This document shows positions 52,319 through 60,966 of a stretch of 64,000 bases of DNA, one piece after another. Positions within the stretch are counted from its first letter, which is position 1. Every line of letters starts with the position of its first letter. The notes below the pieces were generated by a model, which searched no databases, was not told the DNA's origin, and saw only the letters and a program-made list of their open reading frames with translations. The stretch covers positions 62,001 to 126,000 of the forward strand of contig JACKGY010000011.1 of the NCBI GenBank assembly GCA_020639295.1, in the 5' to 3' direction. The translations under genes and the position numbers were made by a program. This DNA comes from Planctomycetota bacterium (GTDB lineage Bacteria; Planctomycetota; GCA-002687715; DRQF01).

Positions 52319-54379
52319 ATGGAGGAGCCGAGACGTGTTGATGGCTGCAGGCCGGCCGAGGCCGGCCTGCACGACGAAGAGGCGGCGAGGCCCGCCCGCA
52401 GGAGGCGCCGGCGCTACAGCGACGCCGACAAGCTCTACCTGGTGGAGGAGTACCAGCGTCGCCGTCAGAGCGTGCGCGACTTCTGCGCCGAGCAGGAGCT
52501 CACCGAGGGCAATTTCCGCCGCTGGCTGAAGGAGTCGGGGGTGGCCCCGCGCAGCGCACCGAAGCGTTCGGCGAGGAAGGCCTCGCGCCGTCGCCGGCAT
52601 TTCACGCCGGAGGAGAAGCGGGCGGCGGTCGAAGCCTTCGAGCAGAGCGATCTCAACCAGGCCGATTTCTGCGCCACCTGGGGCCTCTCGGTGCCGAGCC
52701 TGAGGCTCTGGCTGAAGCTTCACCGCGAGCAGGGTCCGCAGGGCCTCGAGCCCCGGCCGCGCAAGAAGGCGGATCCCGGCGACCCGCGGACGATCCCGGA
52801 GGAGCTGCGGGCGGAGATCATCGCGACGAAGGAGCGGCACCCGGACTTCGGCAGCCGCAAGATCCGCGACGAGCTCTACCGCTTCCGCGGGATGAAGGTG
52901 GCGGCGACGACGGTCACGAAGACGCTTCAGGAAGCTGGGCTGCCGCCCGGCCCGCGGGTGCCGCTTCGTCCCCGGCGTCGTGCGAGCCTGCCGCGGCGCT
53001 TCGAGCGGGCGCGTCCGGGTGAGCTCTGGCAGAGCGACATCACGAGCCTCGTCTTGCGTCGCGAGGGCCGCAGGGTCTACCTGACGGTCTTCATGGACGA
53101 CCACAGCCGCTACGTGGTCTCGTGGTCGCTCCGCTTGTCGCAGCGCCAGGAACTCGTGACCGAGTGCCTGCTCGACGGCATCGCCCGCTTCGGGAAGCCC
53201 TTGGAGGTGCTGACCGACCAGGGCCGGCAGTACTTCGCCTGGCGCGGGAAATCGGGCTTCCAGAAGCTCCTCGATCGCGAGGGCATCCGGCACGTGGTGT
53301 CGCGCACGCATCACCCGGAGACGCTCGGCAAGTGCGAGCGCTTCTGGAAGACGGTGCAGGAGGAATTCTGGGAGCGGGCGAAGCCCCAGGATCTCCACGA
53401 CGCCCGCGAACGCCTCGGGCATTTCATCGCCCACTACAACCACTTCCGTCCCCACCAGGGGATCGGCGGCGTCGTACCGGCCGATCGCTTCTTCGAGGCG
53501 ACCTCGGCCCTGAAGAAGACGCTGGAGAGCAAGCTCGACGACGACGAACTCGACCAGGCCCTCCACGAGCCGAAGCGCAGGAGCGTCTTCCTCTTCGGGA
53601 GGGTCGGCGACGAGGAGGTGGCGCTGCACGGCGAGCGGGGCGAGATCGTGCTCCATCGTCGCGGCGAGCTCCGGGAGCGGATCGGGATGGACGAGCTTGG
53701 CCAGGGTGTGCGGGAGCGAAGCGATGACGAACGAGGAGCGAGCGGAGAGGTCGTCACCGGAGACGACGAGCGAGACCGAGGATGCAGGGGCGAGCACGAC
53801 CGAGCAGAGCGCGAAGCGGCCGCGGAATCGCCGCTCGCGCAAGCGGACGCGCTTTTCTGTGCCGCAGCATCCGGCGAAGAGCGTGAAGGCGCTCTGGCAG
53901 GAGGCGAGTGTCGAGGACAGGAAGAAGGCGCATCGGATCGGGATGCTGGTGCTCGAGACCTGGCTCGGCAAGAAGGGCCGGAAGGAGGCGGCGGCGGAGC
54001 TCGAGATCCCGGTCTTGCGCTTCTGGCAGCTCTCCCAGCAGGCGGTCTCGGGTATGCTGGCGGGTCTCTTGATCCAGCCGAGAACGAGGAGGACCGCGGC
54101 GATGCCGACCTTGGCCCCCGAGGAGGACCCGAAGGTCCTCCAGAAGCGGATCGCGGCGCTCGAGCGCGACCTGAAGAACGCGGACGACCTGATCGCGGTC
54201 TTGAAGCTCATCCCGGATCGGCCTCCTGCTCCGCCGGAGAAGGACGGGAGCCCGAAGCGGAAGAAGAGGGCAGCGCGGCCGAGGTCGGGATCGAAGGCGA
54301 TTCCGGCCGGGGGAAAAAGGAAGGCTGCGCCACGACGCCGCGACGCGGGCGCTGGTGGCGCGGCTTCTTTCGGCGCTGA
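52319..54379 (+). CDS. DDE integrase-core transposase (first gene of the three-gene transposon)
   Basis: A 686-codon frame. Two HTH domains (RRYSDADKLYLVEEYQRRRQ, then RRHFTPEEKRAAVEAFEQSD) precede an IS3/IS481-type catalytic core: GELWQSDITSL (Asp), GKPLEVLTDQG (Asp) and HPETLGKCERFWKTVQ (Glu). The family-like part ends near residue 470. The rest is Gly/Glu/Asp-rich and is overlapped by the more protein-like frame at 53724. A frameshift may have removed a stop that overlapped that gene's ATGA at 53724-53727 (inference). Confidence 0.8.
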   Translation: MEEPRRVDGCRPAEAGLHDEEAARPARRRRRRYSDADKLYLVEEYQRRRQSVRDFCAEQELTEGNFRRWLKESGVAPRSAPKRSARKASRRRRHFTPEEKRAAVEAFEQSDLNQADFCATWGLSVPSLRLWLKLHREQGPQGLEPRPRKKADPGDPRTIPEELRAEIIATKERHPDFGSRKIRDELYRFRGMKVAATTVTKTLQEAGLPPGPRVPLRPRRRASLPRRFERARPGELWQSDITSLVLRREGRRVYLTVFMDDHSRYVVSWSLRLSQRQELVTECLLDGIARFGKPLEVLTDQGRQYFAWRGKSGFQKLLDREGIRHVVSRTHHPETLGKCERFWKTVQEEFWERAKPQDLHDARERLGHFIAHYNHFRPHQGIGGVVPADRFFEATSALKKTLESKLDDDELDQALHEPKRRSVFLFGRVGDEEVALHGERGEIVLHRRGELRERIGMDELGQGVRERSDDERGASGEVVTGDDERDRGCRGEHDRAEREAAAESPLAQADALFCAAASGEEREGALAGGECRGQEEGASDRDAGARDLARQEGPEGGGGGARDPGLALLAALPAGGLGYAGGSLDPAENEEDRGDADLGPRGGPEGPPEADRGARARPEERGRPDRGLEAHPGSASCSAGEGREPEAEEEGSAAEVGIEGDSGRGKKEGCATTPRRGRWWRGFFRR

Positions 54380-54386
54380 GTCCTGA
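53724..54386 (+). CDS. small basic helper protein of the three-gene transposon
   Basis: About 220 aa. A polar N-terminus, then RNRRSRKRTRFSVPQHPAKS, VKALWQEASVEDRKKAHRIG, MLVLETWLGKKGRKEAAAEL, EIPVLRFWQLSQQAVSGMLA and a coiled-coil KRIAALERDLKNADDLIAVL. An HTH-like centre plus coiled coil suggests a DNA-binding accessory factor. Its frame overlaps the end of tnpA entirely and the first 32 bp of tnpC. Confidence 0.6.
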   Translation: MTNEERAERSSPETTSETEDAGASTTEQSAKRPRNRRSRKRTRFSVPQHPAKSVKALWQEASVEDRKKAHRIGMLVLETWLGKKGRKEAAAELEIPVLRFWQLSQQAVSGMLAGLLIQPRTRRTAAMPTLAPEEDPKVLQKRIAALERDLKNADDLIAVLKLIPDRPPAPPEKDGSPKRKKRAARPRSGSKAIPAGGKRKAAPRRRDAGAGGAASFGAES

Positions 54387-55434
54387 GTCATCGGAGCGTC
54401 GCCTGCTCGCGGCCGAGCTCGGGGTGAGCGAGCGGACGCTCAGGAACTGGCAGCGAAGCCTGGAGGAGCCGGGGCGGCCGGAGGGCCGGCCGCCCCATCC
54501 CGCTCGTGCTCGCCTGTGCGCGGCGCGTGCGGTGCTCCGGCTACTCCAGGCCGAGGGCTACCGGCTCGGCGAGGGCGAGGTGATGAGGCGGCTCGAGGAG
54601 CGGGGGAGCCCGCAGCCGCGGCGGCTGGTGCGCTGGGCGCTCGTGGGCCTCAAGGCCCGGCACCGGCGCAGGCAGGCGGCGATCGCGAGGAAGATCAGGC
54701 TCCGGCTCGCGCCGCTCGAAGACGACGTCGTCTGGTCGCTCGACGCGACCCACCTCGGGCATCAGGACGGAGGGCAGAAGCTCATGGGACAGCTGATCGT
54801 GGACGTGAGGAGTGGCGCTCTGCGCGGGGCGAGCCTGGGCGATCCGCCGAAGGCCGCGGACGCGGTCGCTCTCCTCAAGCATGCGAAGACCGAGCGTGGT
54901 CGCTTGCCGCTCGTGCTCGCGATCGACAACGGCTACGCGAGCCGGAAGCTCAGAAGCTACGCTGCGGAGGAGGGCATGATCCTGCTCGTGAACCTGCCGC
55001 GCACCCCGCAGCACAACGCCTGGGTCGAGCGGGCGATGCGCTCGCTGAAGGAGGGCGTGCGCGACCGGCTGAGCGCGGAGGAAATCCGGGGCGAGCGTGC
55101 GCTCGCCCTCACCGACCTCGTGCTCGCCCTGCGGGAGAGCCTGCTCGACCTCGATGCGCGACGAAGGGCTGGGCGACGAGCAGAGGGGAAGGGGGAATCG
55201 GCGATTGATCGTGACAGGCCGCGCAGGCGACGATACGATCGCGAGCTGCGCAGTCGCCTGGCGCGAAGAATCGCGTGGCGACTCGAACGGATACCGGCCG
55301 AGCACTGCTCGGCAAGACGCCGAAGGCTGCTCGAACGCCATGCGATATTCGAGACATTGCTGGAAGCGGGACTCGTATCTTTGACCCGAGGCGGCAGGCC
55401 CTGGGAGCCCGTGGCGTGGGAAGAATTAACGTGA
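54355..55434 (+). CDS. DDE transposase (third gene of the three-gene transposon)
   Basis: A 359-aa protein. HTH (RRLLAAELGVSERTLRNWQR), then the rve-type core: DDVVWSLDATHLG (Asp), PLVLAIDNGYAS (Asp) and NAWVERAMRSLKEGV (Glu). Intact here, while two decayed copies lie at 43566-43760 and 46135-46660. Its stop TGA overlaps a GTG that opens the next gene. It is unusual for an element to carry two different DDE cores. Confidence 0.88.
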   Translation: MARLLSALSPESSERRLLAAELGVSERTLRNWQRSLEEPGRPEGRPPHPARARLCAARAVLRLLQAEGYRLGEGEVMRRLEERGSPQPRRLVRWALVGLKARHRRRQAAIARKIRLRLAPLEDDVVWSLDATHLGHQDGGQKLMGQLIVDVRSGALRGASLGDPPKAADAVALLKHAKTERGRLPLVLAIDNGYASRKLRSYAAEEGMILLVNLPRTPQHNAWVERAMRSLKEGVRDRLSAEEIRGERALALTDLVLALRESLLDLDARRRAGRRAEGKGESAIDRDRPRRRRYDRELRSRLARRIAWRLERIPAEHCSARRRRLLERHAIFETLLEAGLVSLTRGGRPWEPVAWEELT

Positions 55435-56570
55435 GCAGTACACGTGCTGAATCCATCAGAGCGGTCACCCGCGACCTCAATCAGAGTGGATATGAGGTGC
55501 AGCAGCATGTTGGCGAGTTCACAAAGTCGACCACAGAGACGAAGGTTGGCGGCGAGCAGCGCCTCGTTGAAGAGAAGCGCGAGGTGCTCGAAGTGAAGCT
55601 TAAGCACAAGGAGACGGGCGATACGGTTGTTATCAGGATCGAGAGTAGTAACATCTCGGAACTCACACTGGACAAGCACGACAAGTCTCAAGAGTTGAAA
55701 GACAAGACGAGCTTGCCATCTATCACTCGACAGTCAAAGAAGCTCGTCGTGGAGCGAAGGACGACAAGGCTCGGATCCAGCTCGGCAGGGACCGAGCCTT
55801 CCAAGTCCGAGGGCAGTATTGGGCATCGTATCAGCGTTGACTTCGTCCCCGCAGCATCTCCGAAGTCGGAAGCGGGTCCTCTCAGAGCGGAGACTCCCGA
55901 TCGATCGGATCTTGACTGGAAATCGGATCCCTTTCGATTGAGCGACGTCTACGAACGCAGCGGGAACCCAATTACCGTGGGGCCTTCCGCCCTCGGCGGT
56001 CATACTTCTCGCGAGCAGCCACGCCCCCGGTCTTCGGGCTCGGTTGCGCGCCTCGTCGAGTCACAGTCCCTCGCTGTCGCGGGTGCGATCGGAATGGTGA
56101 CGGCGTATGCGAACCTCGCGACATTCGGCGCTAGCGTTGGTGTTACGGGAGGGCTGGCCGTCGCATCTGCACTCTCTGGTGGAGTTGTCCTCGTCGTGCT
56201 CGGGGCAATCACCGTCGGACTAGAGATTGCAGACGAGGGCGCGGATGCAGAGAGGATTCTGTCCGCAATGCGGTCCTTCAAGAAGGGGATCGACTACACG
56301 AGTGGAAAGTGGTCGTTTGTTGGCGCGCTCGCGTCAGACCTCAATCGACACGTGACCAGCGATGGTGACAATCACGAAACGGCCATTCTCGGCACCGTCG
56401 CCGCTTTTAGAGCGGTCGAGGTGGCCAAGAGGGCGGGTGACATCGGTAAATTCGACTCAAGGTATCGGGCGATCGTGGGCGGGGCGTATTCGCTCAAGCT
56501 GATCAACGACGCCGTCAGGTTGCCGTTCAAACTATGTGAGGTCGAGAGCTCGAACTCTCCGCTTCACTGA
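55431..56570 (+). CDS. hypothetical protein with central hydrophobic segment
   Basis: About 379 aa from GTG 55431, inside the transposase stop; no ATG occurs before the membrane part. A charged N-terminal half (LVEEKREVLEVKLKHKETGD) is followed by a Gly/Ala/Val-rich hydrophobic stretch near 220-265 (LATFGASVGVTGGLAVASAL, SGGVVLVVLGAITVGLEIAD), then a soluble tail. Such a glycine-rich hairpin occurs in pore-forming toxins and in membrane anchors. No family recognised. Composition is lower in G+C than the transposon. Confidence 0.5.
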   Translation: MSSTRAESIRAVTRDLNQSGYEVQQHVGEFTKSTTETKVGGEQRLVEEKREVLEVKLKHKETGDTVVIRIESSNISELTLDKHDKSQELKDKTSLPSITRQSKKLVVERRTTRLGSSSAGTEPSKSEGSIGHRISVDFVPAASPKSEAGPLRAETPDRSDLDWKSDPFRLSDVYERSGNPITVGPSALGGHTSREQPRPRSSGSVARLVESQSLAVAGAIGMVTAYANLATFGASVGVTGGLAVASALSGGVVLVVLGAITVGLEIADEGADAERILSAMRSFKKGIDYTSGKWSFVGALASDLNRHVTSDGDNHETAILGTVAAFRAVEVAKRAGDIGKFDSRYRAIVGGAYSLKLINDAVRLPFKLCEVESSNSPLH

Positions 56571-56923
56571 CAACAGCCCCGATCCTGTCCCTACCGGAAA
56601 CTCAGTATTGCCCGAATCCTACGATTCCGGCGATCGTACTCGACGCAATTGGGGCTGTCGAGGGCCATCAAGGGCGCGGCTCACGGCGATTTCGCCTGCT
56701 GTCCGACGACAGCGCCGATAGACCCCAGGCGTGCACCCTGACCTGAGCCTGAGTTTCAGGGAGGCCGTCGGTGGAAGCTAAGGAGCCCGCCAAGACGCTC
56801 GTCGCGGACGATTTCGCCTTTGGTCGGCAACGCGGCCGCGCTGATGAACTCATTGTCGAGACCCTGATCATACTGGTGGAGATATGCTCTCAAACTTCGC
56901 AGTGTAGGGGAAGTGCGACTGAG
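56571..56923. other. IS end remnant and island 1 right end
   Basis: 56583-56690 repeats the IS end block (TGTCCCTACCGGAAACTCAG ... ATTCCGGCGATCGTACTCGA). 56880-56923 resembles 61896-61953 just before the third att-like copy (ATATGCTCT, then CGCAGTGTAGG against CGCGGTGTGGG), so it looks like a conserved element right end. No gene is seen. Confidence 0.55.
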
Positions 56924-56981
56924 CGTCCAACTCGGGGAGCTTGAGGCCCAGAAGGCCACCAACCCAACGAAGCCCGCGGTT
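56924..56981 (+). repeat. att-like direct repeat, copy 2
   Basis: 58 bp identical to 9803-9860, including the last 15 nt of tRNA-Asn; the rest of the tRNA is absent. It marks the junction between island 1 and island 2. Confidence 0.9.
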
Positions 56982-57059
56982 AGCCCCGCGGGCCTCGCTC
57001 ATTTCCGGGCCTGCCCTAACCCGCGACGGGGTGGGGCGATCCGACACGGTCCTGTCCCT

Positions 57060-57408
57060 ACCGGATACTCAGATCCGACCCGAATCCTACGATTCCGGCG
57101 ACAGTACCCGACGCAAGCGGGGTTGCCGAGGGGCATCGGGGGCACGGATCTCGCGCGACGATCGATTGATCGGGCAGCGCAGACAGACCACTTCCGTTGA
57201 ATTGAGCGAGTCGATAGCGCAATCAGGCGGCGCGGTGGTAGCGGTGGTGGAGTCCGCTGAGCACGGGTGTCGTCAGAAGACGGCCGTCGCATTCGACCTC
57301 ACGGGGTTCGGGCGCGTTGCCGTCGAGCGAGAGGTGCGGTCGGCTCCCGTTGTACCAGGCGACGTACTCGTTCAGCACGCGCACGAGGTGCCTCTTGCCT
57401 GACGTCAA
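57060..57408 (-). pseudogene. C-terminal part of an integrase-core transposase, split by IS21
   Basis: Minus frame reads RHLVRVLNEYVAWYNGSRPH, LSLDGNAPEPREVECDGRLL and TTPVLSGLHHRYHRAA, the usual end of integrase-core transposases. It continues the reading that stops at ...IIPLGER near 59940, so the gene once ran from 60797 to 57223 and was split by the intervening IS21-family insertion. Confidence 0.82.
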
Positions 57409-57565
57409 TTACCCCGACCCACTGACGACAATTAGAATTCCCCACGGCGGCCGACGTCAGTTCGGTCCGAGGGGACCCAGGTCAGGGCGGAGCCCTGACC
57501 TGGGCTTCGGTTCTCGCCGCCCGCAGGGCGGCTCCCCCCATGGGGGGAGCGATGCCGAGGATCAG

Positions 57566-58336
57566 TCATGCCTTCGCCTCCTTCGCGTTGCGCGCCTTTG
57601 CCGTCTCGGTGCGGTAGCTTTTGCCCGTGAGTTCGAGGATCGTGGCGTGATGGACGACCCGGTCGATGGCAGCGGCGGTGGTCATCGCGTCCTTGAAGAT
57701 CTTGTCCCACTGCGAGAAGACCAGGTTGCTCGTGATCATCACGCTGCGACGCTCGTAGCGCTCGGCGAGGAATGTGAAGAGCACCTCCATTTCCTCGCGG
57801 TCTTGTTGCACGTAGCCGATGTCGTCGAGGATGACGACGTCGAATTGATCGAGCCGGCGCAGCAGGACCTCCAGCTCGAGGTTCCGCTTCGCGGTCAGGA
57901 GCCTCTGCACGAGCCTGAAGGTCGGCACGAAGAGCACCTCGAGTCCGCGCTGGACGAGCTCGTGGCCGATGGCGCAGACCACGTGGCTCTTGCCGGTCCC
58001 CGGATTGCCGAAGGCCAGGACGTTCTCGGCGCGCTCGGCGAAACCGCCGGCGCAGAGCGTCGGCAGCTGCCTCGCGACCTTCGTCGGCAGGCACTTCGTG
58101 TCCAGGGACGCGAGCGTCTTCTCCGACGGCAGCCCCGATCGCCTCAGGTTTCGCTCCACCCGTCGTCGCCGGCGCTCCTCGACCTCGAGTTCGAGGAGGT
58201 GGGCGAGGTAGACCTCGAAGGTCCAGCCGTCCTCGGCGGCCTTCATCGCCACCTCCTCGTAGGACGCCCCCACCGTCGGCAGCTTCAGCGTCTTCAAGAG
58301 GACGCCGATCGCGGGTCGTGATTCTCTTGCGCTCAT
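57566..58336 (-). CDS. istB: IS21-family helper ATPase IstB
   Basis: A 256-aa AAA+ protein from ATG 58336. Walker A GNPGTGKSH, Walker B VVILDDIGY, VMITSNLVFSQWDKIF and the end VDRVVHHATILELTGKSYR are standard IstB. It overlaps the istA stop by 4 nt. It assists target selection and transposition. Confidence 0.95.
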   Translation of the reverse strand: MSARESRPAIGVLLKTLKLPTVGASYEEVAMKAAEDGWTFEVYLAHLLELEVEERRRRRVERNLRRSGLPSEKTLASLDTKCLPTKVARQLPTLCAGGFAERAENVLAFGNPGTGKSHVVCAIGHELVQRGLEVLFVPTFRLVQRLLTAKRNLELEVLLRRLDQFDVVILDDIGYVQQDREEMEVLFTFLAERYERRSVMITSNLVFSQWDKIFKDAMTTAAAIDRVVHHATILELTGKSYRTETAKARNAKEAKA

Positions 58337-59826
58337 CCGATCATCTCCTCGCAGCCGCCGAGGAGCTCGTCGAAGCCGGTCAGATCGACCTCGATCTCGG
58401 GTAGCGTCGGGATGACGGGAGCGTTGCTGGGCATCTTCGCCTTGACCGCTTCGATGCTCGGTGTCTCGTCCTTCGCGTGGCAGGCGGAGATCGCGGCCAG
58501 GACTCCTACCTCCGTCGTCTTCGCTGCCAGCTCGAGGATGCGCAGGTAATTGAGGTCGGCCTCGCGGTCGCTCATCGATTCCCGAAGACAGTCGTAGGCG
58601 CGGCGGAAAACAAGACCCGGAAAGAGATCCTCCCGGTAGCGATAGCGCTCGAAGGCCCCGGGCTTGCGTACCAGGGAGCTGATCACGTGCCGGTAGTTGA
58701 TGCGGTGCTTGGCCTCGCCGCGCAGGCGATCGTCGCGAAGCTGCAAGGCCCCGCCGTAGTGGACCTCGATCCGCACATCGTAGACCCGGACCTTGACGCG
58801 CTCGCCGATCAGGCGCGACGGCACCGAGTAGGTGTTGCGCTTCACGCGGATCGTGCTCGCCGAGGTCACGGTCACCTCGATCTCCGAGTACTCCGCGAGC
58901 CGGCTCGCCGGCAGCGGACGCATCACCTGGAGCTCCTCCGCGATGCGAGCGCTGCGATTCCGGTTCGCCCGCTGGCAGTCCTCCCAGAGCCAGGCTTCGT
59001 AGGCTTCCACCGACGGGAAATCGCGGCTGCCCCGCAGCATGAGTCGCTGCGCGAGCCGGTTCTTGTAGGCGCGATGCAGGGATTCCACGTCCCCGTTCTG
59101 CTCCTTTCTCCCGACGCCGATCGTCCTCGGCTCGAGCCCGAAGTGCTCGCAGAAGGCCAGGTACTCCAGGTTGAAGGACCGGCCCTTCGAGCTGCCGAGA
59201 TCCTGGTGCGTTGCCGCCGTCGAGTGGTCCGTCTGGTGGCGCTCCGGGACCCTGCCCAGGCGGAAGAGCGCGGTCTGCACGCCGCGCTTCAAGGCCGGCA
59301 TCGACTCCGAGACGCAGCTCGTCGCCGACTCCCAGTTCGAGTACGGAAGGACCGAATGGCAGAGCAGGTGGTCGAAGGGCTCCCCGGCAATCGTGATCCC
59401 GAGCCGGCTCGCGTGAGTGAAGTCCGTCTGCAGCGCCTCGCCAGGGCGATGAGCCTGCGCAAAGAAGACCTCCTTCGGCGGCCCCGACTCGGCCCGCCAG
59501 CGACGGATGCGGCGCTGGAGCGTGCGCAGCTGACCGTCCTCGTAGCGACCGGGCTTCTTCTCCTGGAGATGCTCCAGGATCGTCTTCGCCTCGAGCTCGG
59601 GGCTCGTCGCCAAGAGCCCTACGATCGTCTCCCAATCCGCGGCGAAGGGGTCCTTACGGGTTCGCCAGCTCCGCTCCGCCTTCAGCGCCGAGGGCAGGCC
59701 CCCGGCGGCCAGATAGCGCCTCGCCGTCTTCCGGTCCATCCCGGCGCGGAGCGCCGCCTTGCCCACCTGGCCGTGCTTCGTCATCTCCTCCATCAGCTTC
59801 CTCACCTGTTGATCCGTGACCACCCG
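58333..59826 (-). CDS. istA: IS21-family transposase IstA
   Basis: A 497-aa protein from GTG 59826 (family start VVTDQQVRKLMEEM); a TTG at 59844 would add six residues. HTH near 15-45 (GQVGKAALRAGMDRKTARRY), then the rve core with ALQTDFTHASRLGI (Asp) and NGDVESLHRAYKNRLAQ (Glu), and the C-terminal Mu-like IRVKRNTYSVPSRLIGERVK. Appears intact. Confidence 0.94.
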   Translation of the reverse strand, partial: RVVTDQQVRKLMEEMTKHGQVGKAALRAGMDRKTARRYLAAGGLPSALKAERSWRTRKDPFAADWETIVGLLATSPELEAKTILEHLQEKKPGRYEDGQLRTLQRRIRRWRAESGPPKEVFFAQAHRPGEALQTDFTHASRLGITIAGEPFDHLLCHSVLPYSNWESATSCVSESMPALKRGVQTALFRLGRVPERHQTDHSTAATHQDLGSSKGRSFNLEYLAFCEHFGLEPRTIGVGRKEQNGDVESLHRAYKNRLAQRLMLRGSRDFPSVEAYEAWLWEDCQRANRNRSARIAEELQVMRPLPASRLAEYSEIEVTVTSASTIRVKRNTYSVPSRLIGERVKVRVYDVRIEVHYGGALQLRDDRLRGEAKHRINYRHVISSLVRKPGAFERYRYREDLFPGLVFRRAYDCLRESMSDREADLNYLRILELAAKTTEVGVLAAISACHAKDETPSIEAVKAKMPSNAPVIPTLPEIEVDLTGFDELLGGCEEMIG

Positions 59827-59934
59827 AGACCTCCGCAAAGCCAAGCGAAGTCAAGGGCTTACACAACTTCGGGTCACGGCGCGGCGTGGGGAGTTCTAAT
59901 TGTCGTCGATGGGGAGAAGTAATTGTCGCTGAGC

Positions 59935-60797
59935 AGCCTCTCGCCGAGCGGGATGATGTGGTCTGTGCACTCGCGGCGGATGCTGCCGATCACGCGCTCG
60001 ACGAAGGGGTTCTGCCAGGGCGACTTCCTGGCGCTGACGACCTGCCTGATGCCCATCGACTTGATTGCCCGCTTGAAGGTGTCGCCATAAATGGCGTCGC
60101 GGTCGCGGTGGAGGAAGCGCGGCTCTTCTCCGCCGGGGAAGCTCTCGCGGATCTGGTTGGCGGTCCACTCGGCTGTAGGGTTCGTGGTGACGTTGACGTG
60201 CTGGATGCGACGCCGGTCATGCGAGAGCACGACGAAGACGTAGAGCACCTTGAAAGTCAGGGTCGGCAGGGTAAAGAAGTCGCAGGCCGCGGCTTCGCTC
60301 ATGTGGTTCTTGAGGAATGCGCGCCAGCTCTGTCGCTTCCGTTCGCTGGGTGGCCTCTTCACCATGTACTTCGCCACGGTCGTCTCGCCGACATCGTGAC
60401 CGAGGAGGGCGAGCTCGTTGGCGATGTGCGGCGCACCCCAGGTCGCATTCTCCTGGCTCAACTTCCGGATGAGGTGAATGAGCTTCATCGATATCGGTGG
60501 CCGGCCCGGTCTCCGACGCTCGTGACTCCGCTTGGCCCAGAAGCGCGCGAAGCCTTCGCGATGCCAGCGGACGACGGTCTCGGGCTTCACGATGACGAGG
60601 TTGTCCTTCCAGTCCTTGAAGACCTCCTTCATGAAGGCCCAGAAGGAGCGGTCCTCGTCCTCGATCCTGGGTCGCTTGGTCGTGCGCTTCATGACGGCGA
60701 GCTGTTGCCGGAGCATGACGTTCTCGAGCGCGAGGCGCGTGCGGTCGGCAGTCAGGGCCTCCAGGAGGGCCAGGAGGTGGGAGATCAGGTTCAGCAT
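59935..60797 (-). pseudogene. N-terminal and central part of an integrase-core transposase, split by IS21
   Basis: From ATG 60797: HTH-like start, KPETVVRWHREGFARFWAKR, PHIANELALLGHDVGETTVA, catalytic ACDFFTLPTLTF (Asp), PRFLHRDRDAIYGDTF (Asp) and KSPWQNPFVERVIGSIRREC (Glu). All catalytic residues lie on this side. The frame leaves the family at ...LGER near 59940, where the IS21-family element begins; its C-terminus is at 57223-57408. Confidence 0.88.
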
Positions 60798-60966
60798 CGC
60801 CCGATCCTGTGCAAGGAGGAGTCTCGCCGAAAGCGCTCCAAGAATCAGTCGGTGGAGCGTGCTGTAAGACCCCGGGCTGAGGGAACTTGCGCCGCGACTC
60901 CGGGATAGGTTGTCGGCGATTTCGAGTCCGCCATTGAATGACTACGTCATTGGCGTAGACTGGTCG
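60798..60966. other. IS upstream end and toxin promoter region
   Basis: About 170 bp; the left end of the split IS should lie near 60900. Holds the promoter of the toxin-antitoxin pair. No gene seen. Confidence 0.35.

Larger units (their letters stand above)
52246..55445 (+). mobile_element. three-gene transposon with two DDE-type transposases
   Basis: Left border near 52246, where istA similarity stops; right border near 55445, judged from the conserved TGAGCAG shared with the remnants ending at 43760 and 46670. It carries tnpA (52319), a small basic protein (53724) and tnpC (54355), all on the plus strand and overlapping. Confidence 0.7.
9803..56981. mobile_element. genomic island 1, tRNA-Asn integrated, about 47 kb
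   Basis: Bounded by the perfect 58-bp repeats at 9803-9860 and 56924-56981. Contents include a tyrosine integrase, a serine recombinase, phage-like replication and packaging genes, TIR and Shango-type defence genes and several insertion sequences. Base composition drops sharply in 43.7-50.9 kb. The whole interval is inferred to be one element or a stack of elements. Confidence 0.75.
57403..59938 (-). mobile_element. IS21-family insertion sequence
   Basis: Carries istA and istB with a 4-nt overlap. Terminal inverted repeats can be seen: GTCAATTAC...GACGACAATTAGAA near 57406-57435 and the matching inverse TTCTAATTGTCGTC...GTAATTGTCGC near 59894-59930. Each end holds two CAATTA units. Confidence 0.85.

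Noticed and set aside
53730..54379. C-terminal part of the tnpA frame as a real domain
   Set aside because: Gly/Glu/Asp-rich composition and an overlapping better frame suggest frameshifted readthrough; kept within the CDS only because no stop occurs.
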